From Earliella scabrosa (taxonomy: Eukaryota; Basidiomycota; Agaricomycetes; Polyporales; Polyporaceae), in NCBI GenBank assembly GCA_022605405.1, contig JABYQQ010000007.1, positions 310,001 through 374,000 on the forward strand: DNA of 64,000 nt. Direction: 5' to 3'. This document shows positions 56,035 to 64,000 of the stretch, piece after piece; the stretch's first letter is position 1, and each line of letters starts with the position of its first letter. The position numbers were made by a program, and so were the translations under genes. The notes below the pieces were generated by a model. It worked only from the letters and a program-made list of their open reading frames with translations. It was not told the DNA's origin and did no database searches.

Positions 56035-57566
56035 TTCCGACACAGTCTACGAGAGTCTGCGGGGTCGCGACGGGCATAGGTATCTACTCAACAAGGACTT
56101 TCACATGCCCTCGATCTCCCATGGAGCATTTCGCACTCTCGCATTGCATCCGTGCGTCCATCTCAATCACAATCAGTGGCTGCAGTGAAGTTCGCAGTGC
56201 GTGCGCTGTTTCAACCCCGAAATAATCGGACAGGCCGTACTGCTGCCGCTCTCTTCGCTGCTGCGCGGTTGCTACCTATGGCACGCATGCGACGCGTCTT
56301 TATAGGGCTCTTGGTAAGTCGCCGAGGTGCTATAGTGATAGAGCCTTGCCCCCTAATTCCACGTGGACAACGTGCTAGCGCCTGAGGCCTGAGGATCCGC
56401 TCGTATCAACCTGACAGTGTGGCAAGAGTTCACGAACAAGTGGTGCCTCCGAGATGTCGGAGACGTCTGAGTATTCGATCTCTCTGACATCGCGAGCAAC
56501 GATGCGTTAGGGTATTGGCTTCCTCTCGACCCCGACGATGTACGCTTCCACGCAATTGGTGCACTGGAGTCATTGGTGAGACGGATACATGATGGAAATC
56601 GATGTGCCGGTACATTAGATCGTGTTACGCTCAGCGAGGTCTCCCTGCAAGTGCGTGTGTCATGCGTCCCATGTCACATTGTAGTGGTTTTGAGGGGTAA
56701 CGCTATGTTCAACGTGTGAGTTAGGAGGACCGTCCTCCCCCTTGTGCGTATCGCATACGTGGTCGAGATGCGAGACGGCGAGGACATTGCGATCCGCTGT
56801 ATGGACTGGGGTTCCAGGAGAAAACGTGCCAGGTACAGACAGCATCGTAGCTGATAGAGCGTCTGCTCCGAGGGGTGCTACTAGTGGAATACTCCGATCA
56901 ACGCGAGACCGTCAGTTCCTGTACGTACAGATCAATAATAGAAGTCGTCCGGGAAGCCGACGGAGACCTCTACGCCGATATGCAGTTCATCATGAAAGAG
57001 ACAGGTTGAGAAGGCGAGTGTGAGTTGCAAAGCTAATAATCATACGACATCTTTAGAGAGAGGCGGAGAAGGGGTAAGGATACAAATTGAGAACTTCTTG
57101 GACAGGTATGTACGGTCTCACGGTGCAGCCCTGGCTAGGACTCGGTCTCACTGCATCGGGTGAGCGACAGAAAGTGATACGGCACCACTGGAGGGATGGA
57201 AGTAATAAGCCGTTGCCGGGCGGAGAGACACGGAGATACCAGCAACATTGATGGAAGACCATGCAAGAGCGGTGGGAGAGGTTCGCTAATGGAGTGCGGA
57301 ATCACGGAGGGTGTGTGGAGCATGCAAGAAGCACTACGAGCCGACGGTGGCTTCGGCGGCTTCGGGCAGGTTGACGCACCCGCGGTAAGTAGCGTTAGTC
57401 TTCAAGGTACGGTTTCTCCAATGGGTGGAACACGAGCGTTCCCTTAGGCGGTTGTGTCACCTAAAATCATGGAAGGGCCGTCGGCAGACGGCGTGAGCAC
57501 AAGGCAAACGAAGCACGGCAGATAGATATGGGGCACACGGCAGAGCGACCCCAATGGAACATCGGA
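56035..57566. other. Intergenic region, no supportable gene
   Basis: 1.5 kb of sequence without a recognisable coding segment on either strand. Confidence 0.5.
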
Positions 57567-59953
57567 TCAACAGAAAATGAGGACACGCACGGTGTTCAGA
57601 GGGTCCGAGACTTCGAACTTGCCCTCCAGAAGCGTCGGTGTCGAACGAGCAATGAGCGACAGGACGATGAGCTTCATCTCTGTAAACGGTGAAGTGTTGG
57701 GCAAGCATCCAGAGGTTGAGAAGGTCATTATGGGGAAGGGGAAAAACACGATAGCGTGAGCGTGAGCTACGCAATTCTGTATATCTGATCGGCGACCTGA
57801 CGTACCGTTAACAGCAAGCACCCTTCCAGGGCAGGCAAAGCGGCCTAGTCCAAAGACGATGTGCGCGGGGCCCGTCATGACCGCTTCTTTGCCTACTTCA
57901 GCCCACTGGAAGCCATTGAATTCGCGCGGGTTGTCTCCAAAGACATCCGGATTCTCATGAATGGTCGTCGATATGGTCGTAACGAGGTGTCCTGCGGAGC
58001 ACATGCGTAGGTTAGTCATACAGATCAGATGATTACGGGAACATGTAAGGTGTGTCATAACTGGCGGTATTGTCGCTGCGTCTGGCGCACAGGTCGCAGC
58101 TTGCGGGCGCGCTAAAGTAGAGCCGATAGGAGACGGAGCTGCCACGACTAGGGAACAGAAAAAGAAAGACACGCACCCTTGGGAATGATCACGTTGCCGA
58201 GCGGAACATCGCAGGTCGAGTACCGCATGGTTGAAATGGTATCACCCTTGAGGCGCATAACTTCTCGGATGAATGAGTCCATCAGGCGCGCCTCGCGCAA
58301 GGATTGTGCAGTAAGGCGGAGCTTGCCACTGTCGTCCTCCTCTAAAATCTGTGAGAGCTCTTCACGCAGTGGAGCAAGGTACTCCGGTCGCATAGCGAGC
58401 TGGCACAGTACCCATTGAGAGACGATGGTCCTGCAAACGAGGGCGGCAGAAGCATGGAGAAAGTCAGAAGCCGGCAGGAGCGAGTTGCCGAGAAGGGGGG
58501 GGGCACTTGCGGATGGGAACTTACGTTGTGTGGACGGATGCGAAGATCAAACTATTCATGGGCGTTTAAGCCGCACGCATCGAGGTCTATAATCAGCCCG
58601 AAGCTTACCAGAGCAGCAGGATGGTCATGTAAAGGCGACGACCGGCACTGATCCGCTTGCCGTCGGGGCGTGCGTACGTCTTTGTAATGAGGAAGAGGAC
58701 AGTTCTCGGCTAGTGTGCGCCAATATGAGCACCAGACCTAGTAGAAATAGCGTGGTTTGAAGGTTACCTCTGATTTCAAAGAGAGCTTTCCCGACGCGAT
58801 CATATCCTCATACCGGTTGATGTCTTGCCATATCCTAGGCCCGAAAGTTCGTAGGAAGCCGAACGGGATTCTGATAAGCATCACCTTGACCCTGGAAGCG
58901 CACGTCAAGGGTTTATCAGTAATAGATCGTTGGGATGGCACGAGAGCCGAAGACGATGGGCCGCACCAGGTGTAGAGGATCCACAGAATGGGGAGATATC
59001 TCCCGATAAACGAGAAATTCTGGTACTGCCCAGTGAGCTCGGCCATACCATTGGAGACCTCCTCGATGATCTCGTGATTACGTTCGTTGACGTACTCCTG
59101 CAAACCGAAGTCAGTCTAGACGGTCGGACAGGGGCGAACTGGAACAAAAACTAGCCTGCCCAAGCAGAAGAATCAGGGTCGTCTCGGCGATCGTATTGTG
59201 GAAGTATTCAAAGAAGTCCGGGCGCGTGCCAGACTTGAGTCCTTCAGCGGCGAGGTCGACGAACTCTTTGGCATCTCGTCGAAATAAGGGCTCAACTAGG
59301 ATTTTGAGAAATGAGCACTTGGCCCGCGGACGGTACTGGATAACACTCACTTCTGGGGACAATCTCATCGATGCGATTCACGATACCATCACGTACGAAG
59401 TCGTTGAGGTCGCGGAATAGCGCTCCTTGGGTGAGCGCCATGATTGGTTGCAGGTTCATGATCTGTCGGGGTGAGTTGTGATGTATGCTAATGACAGGAA
59501 CCGGAGACGCATACCGCAGCTGACCCTTTTTCGAAGCTGAAGAGACGGTCGCAGCTGAGGACATGCCGGGCATACTCCTGATTGACGACGTATTCCAACT
59601 GGTATCGGGGTGTAATGAGTTGATGTCGTGCCCCGTCGGGACACTGGCGTACGCACGTTGCCTTTCCGACGAACTCCAATCACAGGCCCATACGTTGCAA
59701 ATGCTTTGGCATATGCTTCGCGAGGTGTCGAGAATATGTCATCAGGCTAGGTCGAAGGATGAGTCAAGGATAGGAACTGGGGGGATCCTGACTGACCGGG
59801 ATATCTACAATCGGAGGAAGTCGATCATGAGAGATCTATGGGGATGTTAGTGGAGGTAGGATGACATAGATGCGAACGTACCGTGGGACGCTTGATGTAC
59901 CATGAGTAGAGGGAGAGTGCGAGGGGAGCGGCAAGGAGGTATGGGTGATCCAT
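57567..59953 (-). CDS. Cytochrome P450 monooxygenase
   Basis: Start at 59953 with a membrane anchor (MDHPYLLAAPLALSLYSWYI), stop at 57567. Exons give YAKAFATYGPVIGVRRKG, LEYVVNQEYARHVLSCDRLF, IMNLQPIMALTQGALFRDLN, AKEFVDLAAEGLKSGTRPDF, YFHNTIAETTLILLLGQ, IGRYLPILWILYTW, an I-helix SLIFASVHTTT, LAPLREELSQILEEDD, the K-helix EVMR (ExxR) and the haem loop FGLGRFACPGRVLAVN with its cysteine ligand. The I-helix has ASVHTT in place of AGxET, the 'I-H-T-T' type seen in several fungal steroid/terpenoid-metabolising P450s. The end (KFEVSDPLNTVRVLIFC) is a few residues shorter than usual. It is a class II microsomal enzyme by its anchor and needs P450 reductase. Substrate unknown; no biosynthetic neighbours are present. 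Confidence 0.87.
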
Positions 59954-62437
59954 CGAGGATGCAGTATGTTGAGGGGGATCAGATCGAGTATGCTCCTCTA
60001 CATATACCCTCAACCGCGCATCGAAACATCCTGCGCGGTCACCTCAGGCTGAGAAGCTTGAATGTCGAACACGGCAACCTGCATCCAACGGGTGATCCCA
60101 CGGAGCCTGTTGCAGAAAGCACATCAATAACACCCAAACCAGAAGGTCGCTTCATGCGTATTTACCGCTTGGAGTGGGTTTTCCTATCAGAGGAGAAGCA
60201 CTACAGAAGCCATGCCCAGCCATGCTCCGAGTCGGCTACGACGCGCCGAGTGGGGCATCGGAGTAAGATTTCGGGTAGTAAACGAGGTTCTGGATAGTCA
60301 ATAAATATCCGAGACCTTCTTTACTACCTTGACTCACAAGCAGATTGTGCATGTCATAGCCAGCGATCTCGTTGCCAGATCGTATGTCCCCTCCCAGGGC
60401 CTGAGCGGAGGCCGTGCCAATCCCGAGTCCGCGCCGGCCGGCAGATGAGAACCCTAGCCATGCGTCGGCCGCCATGGGCTCGCGCTGAAGGAGGGCATGG
60501 TTCATAGTAATAGTCGCATAAAGGAGATGTCTGGACGCCGTCGTGGAAGTTGGAACAAGGGCGCAGTGAACAACTCTCCCACCAATCATCGCGGTCCGGG
60601 AATTGCCGAGCGTCCCACTTGGGAGCTCGGCACAGCCCGGACCCCACTGGGCTCGTCCTGCGAGGTTCAAACCGCCGTCTCTCTCCTTCCTTACTCCGGC
60701 TGCTTCGCTGCGCTGCCTACCAGCGTCTCTCCCTACCATGCGGGACGTGTGTTGCGTACCAGCAAGAAGCTGACTACCACCAGGTACATGAAACGTGACT
60801 CACTCAAAGCATTTTGAAGGCTCTCCCATCAGGATGATGGTATGACGATGTAGAGAGCTGTCATATACTCATGGGTCAGGAGGGACATTGAGCGACTCCT
60901 CGGCAGACGTGCGTGTTAGATATCACTACTTCAACTTTCTGAGTACTTACGGTCACCCTGCCTCTAGCTGCACACAGTCTCCGAAGTCTGTGTTGAACGA
61001 CCTGATGTCTGGGACGGAATCCTCGTAGGGGACAAGGTCGGTCATCATACCACTCTCCTGTGAGTAATTCTGCACTTCTCATTGATGCGGCTGTGATGGT
61101 GCAGATGTATGATTCTCCATTACTTACTGGGAATATTCATCAGGATTCATCGAACCGTCGGTCGGCCCTGCTCCGATTCGATATGAGATCAGGCGCACGA
61201 TCCTCTCGATTCCCCTAAGAAGGCAATATGTTTCCAACCGTCGAGAAGCTGCCTCCCAGGCTTGATTTGGCCTTTCTCCGAGTCGACACGTACGTATGAC
61301 ATATCTCATACTGATGTTATCGCGTGCATAGCTTCACACAGGGACCTCCGTGTACAGCTTGCGTATTTTACCCCCTCTCGCAAACCAATGATATTGCAGC
61401 CACACTCTGCGATTCGAGTTGCAACATCAAGTTTGGGTGCTTCTCAGTTGCTCTCTGAACGCGTCAATCACATATCGAACGTCTAACAACCCTATCATGT
61501 CACTAACCTATCCGACATCTTGGGAGATACCTCTCCCGTAGATCACCCACCCCCACCTCCATGTGAAGCTTTCCATTCGTGGTTCCTCCTCGTAGCCGGA
61601 GAGCAGTGGAATCGGTGTCAAGTGTAGGTAAGTGCGTGTGTGCTAGTGAAGGTTCGCTGATCACGCGGGGGCACCAGACCGTATGTCGGCACGCCGAGAC
61701 AAGCTCGACAGCACAACGACAGAACGAAAGAAGTCGCGAAGGCCAGCGAAGCTCGCTCTCCTGCTGATAATCAACTCGAGTGTCGAGCCGCGGACCGCCG
61801 TCTTTTGTACTTCGTGTGAGTGCGTTCGCATTCTGGACCGTCTACATTCGATCTTCCCATGAGGACACAAGCGGAAGGGGTGCGGCCGCCGTCACGGAAA
61901 GAGTCTTGACATAATGGCGAGAGCGGAGACCATGTGCAAACAAGGCGCAGAGCTCCGAGAGCGATTATCACGCGCAAAACACAAGCGTCCAGTCGTCCGC
62001 CTGTTGTGTAGGACGGCTTGCGGAGATTAAGCAGGATCGGAGGTCCCACCCGGGAGACACCCCAGAGCAACGATGTTGTCCGACATTCGCGCACTCCACG
62101 CTATCTTGACGTCTTCGTCCGCTTGCTGTGAGGGGACACATTCACACCTGCATCCGACTTGATCGGAACCCAGAGTGTCAGCCTATTGTATGTGCATGGT
62201 ATCAGCGTGAATGTAGCGCGATGGGATGGTGGGGTACAGTCTAGTGTTACAGTTACGTATCCGATGTTGTACAATGCAGATTCCGATCCATGTGAGAGAG
62301 GGTAACGCGTGATGTGAACGATATACAAGGAAATGCAAATGCGACAGATGTACGAGGAAAGACGAATGCAAAAACACATCAACCAAGTGGAGATGGTGAT
62401 AGATGTATAGGGCATACCTTCGCGCGCCCTCGCGCAC
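59954..62437. other. Gene-poor region, 2.5 kb
   Basis: The only coding-like stretch is 60236-60739 minus, where ADAWLGFSSAGRRGLGIG and GNEIAGYDMHNLL lead to a good donor GTGAGT near 60336. It may be an exon of an unknown or decayed gene, but I cannot extend it on either side. The remainder shows nothing I can support. Confidence 0.4.
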
Positions 62438-64000
62438 TCACATACCCATGCCTTGCGCACTCAGCCTGGCCTGCTCGAGAATCCGCCCAGCAGACGCCGA
62501 GATCGACATGGCCTCCGCGAACTCTCCCGCAAACGCGACGGGGCCGCGCGTCGACGCCTTCATGCGGCACAGCGCCTGGAACGCGACCTTCCACGCGAAC
62601 GCAGGCTTCTCCGCGTACGCCCACGACGCCTTGAGCAGGTCGAGGTCGCCAAAGCTCGCAACCTGCGAGTTCGGAGGGAGGTCGGGCCCCGCGGCGAAGC
62701 TGCGCGCGAGTGCGTCGTACCGTTCCCGCTTCGATGCCTTCAACGCCTTGCTGGCGCTCGCCCCTGACTTCGCAGTCTTGCCTCGCTTGGATGGCGTCAT
62801 GGGGTACGCTTTCGTCTCGCGCGTGATGCGCTGCCACTCCTGTATGTGCCTCCAGATGTGGTCCTTGATTTTCTCGAGGTCGTTCTTGCTTGAAGGGCTG
62901 TCGATGCAGTGCATCGCTCTCTCGTAGCGTTCGAGCAGTTGGGGATCCTGGTCTTTGTACCCGAAAGATGCGCTCTTCATGAGCTCGTCGTACCTCACGA
63001 GTTGGGCGTCGCGCAACTTCTTGCCTGCATCCATGAGCTCGTCAAGGACAAAGCGGCCTAGTCGACGATCGCGCTTGAGAGGGACAGAATTGTCTAACTG
63101 TTGCGAGTCGCTGTCCTTGGACGACTTCAGCGAGTCGGGCTGCGCGCGGTCGTACTGCCGCTTGTCACGCTTCTGCACCTCCGGCCGAACGCGATGACCT
63201 GTCTTACGCGAGTCGAGGATAGTGTTGAACCTGAATGACAATGAGTATTATGGAGAGTCATCGAGAACGAGAAGAAGTAGCTCACATGAATGCGATTCGA
63301 ATGGTCTCGGGGGCATCGTACCCATGCATGTATATCGCGTTCTCATGGAACTTCGAGTACTGCCCGATGGGTGCCGTGGAGAGCCCGAGCAGCAGACTTT
63401 CCTGCAGCTTCTGTCGGCGAGCGTCCGGATCTCCGGACAGCTGGGAGAGCTCGTCGGCCATGTCGGAGACCTGCTGGATCTTGCCCATGTCCTCGAAGTT
63501 GTCCTTGATGAAGCTGTCCGGCATGGTTGAGATCTCCGAGTTGGTGAACTTCTCGACCAGCCGCGGATCGTAGATGCACACGCAGACATCTGTCATGTTT
63601 GCGTTCGTCAGCAGCTCAATCAGTGTTGTATAGAGTGCAGAATGGTTGGAACGTACCTCCATCATAGTCTATTGAGATGCATAGATTAGCACGGAGGCAC
63701 CGATGTCACTCAGAACGACTTACCTCCTCCGGCAAGAATGCTCGCGAACGAGCATGGACCGACCGTAGGCAGCACAATCACGTCGACGTACTCTGCCAGG
63801 CGCGGATGTTGGACAGCTGTCACCTGATGCGACGGAGCGCGTGAGCATCATGCAAAGGAGAACAATCGCTGAGCTCGCCTTCCGGACGTCCGAGGGCAGT
63901 CGACAAGGATTGCGGTAGATCTGGCATGAATATAGATCAGACAACGAGCACGTTTTGCAGAAATGCTGCCTACAAGGACGTCGCCCAGGAGGATGTTCGG
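62438..64000 (-). CDS. RNA-dependent RNA polymerase (QDE-1/Rdp1 type), C-terminal part; gene continues off right edge
   Basis: Cellular RdRP that makes double-stranded RNA in gene silencing (quelling/RNAi). Exons on the minus strand: 64000-63974 (NILLGDVL), 63920-63879 (IYRNPCRLPSDVRK), 63823-63724 (VTAVQHPRLAEYVDVIVLPT...LAGG), 63668-63657 (12 nt), 63589-63286 and 63230-62438. Joined, they give the catalytic loop D-Y-D-G-D followed by VCVCIYDPRLVEKF, the three-Asp motif of eukaryotic RdRPs, all residues present. Downstream: YSKFHENAIYMHGYDAPETI, AFMFNTILDSRKTG, LGRFVLDELMDAGKKL and the C-terminal FAGEFAEAMSISASAGRIL. The intron after SDVRK uses a GC donor (AAG|GCGAGC). The N-terminal half is outside the window. 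No frame break is seen. Confidence 0.9.
63657..63668 (-). other. 12-nt microexon encoding the core of the RdRP catalytic loop
   Basis: ACTATGATGGAG, bounded by CAATAG and GTACGT. With one base from the exon before and two from the exon after, it gives Asp-Tyr-Asp-Gly-Asp. Skipping it removes four residues including one catalytic Asp, keeping frame. Confidence 0.75.

Noticed and set aside
62438..63665. Viral origin for the RdRP
   Set aside because: It has introns, the DYDGD loop and the C-terminal region of cellular QDE-1/Rdp1 enzymes, not of RNA-virus polymerases.

Overview
The window is nuclear DNA from a filamentous basidiomycete, most likely an Agaricomycete of the polypore kind. The support is GC-rich coding sequence cut by many 50-60 bp introns with GTRNGT donors, tiny exons, CT-rich or TATA-type upstream regions, and families typical of Agaricomycetes: DUF6534-type membrane proteins, LRR-type F-box proteins, secreted GPI-like proteins, a P450 and a QDE-1-type RNA-dependent RNA polymerase. 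The species cannot be fixed from the sequence.

Layout. 1-0.8 kb: N-terminal part of a CorA-type Mg2+ transporter gene (minus, runs off the left edge). 2.8-11.3 kb: two tandem DUF6534-type membrane protein genes (plus) flanking a three-exon basidiomycete-specific gene (6.9-7.9 kb). 11.5-12.1 kb: a broken partial copy of an RCC1-repeat gene. 12.3-29.4 kb: a large inverted duplication. Each arm of about 7 kb carries a full-length ABCA-type transporter gene (13.3-19.1 plus; 22.4-28.2 minus) and a distant upstream copy of a perfect 11-bp-arm inverted repeat holding two ACGCGT sites. The 3.3 kb spacer holds the intact RCC1/ATS1-like gene and, divergently, an Alr4036-type FMN-binding pyridoxamine-phosphate-oxidase-like gene.

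29.7-31.4 kb: an F-box gene that looks frameshifted. 31.5-31.8 kb: a 267-bp MITE-like element with long terminal inverted repeats and a TA duplication. 32.0-33.5 kb: a seven-helix membrane protein gene. 33.7-34.0 kb: tandem repeats. 34.7-35.8 kb: a secreted, GPI-like protein whose paralogue lies at 55.0-56.0 kb. 39.9-41.5 kb: an intact F-box protein. 44.5-47.8 kb: malic enzyme with a 9-nt microexon and a ~1 kb intron, divergent from an Arg/Ser-rich protein gene (47.9-49.7 kb). 50.0-54.3 kb: importin-9/Kap114. 57.6-60.0 kb: a cytochrome P450. 62.4 kb to the right edge: the C-terminal part of an RNA-silencing RdRP whose catalytic DYDGD loop is assembled across two introns and a 12-nt exon.

The genes do not form an obvious single pathway or biosynthetic cluster. 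Housekeeping genes (malic enzyme, importin, SR protein, RCC1, RdRP) are interspersed with lineage-specific, recently duplicated genes. The strongest unusual signal is structural: the inverted ABCA duplication with conserved far-upstream palindromes. The long gene-poor stretches at 35.8-39.9, 41.5-44.5 and 60.0-62.4 kb were inspected and gave no gene that I can support. Exon borders are manual predictions from splice signals and reading frame.
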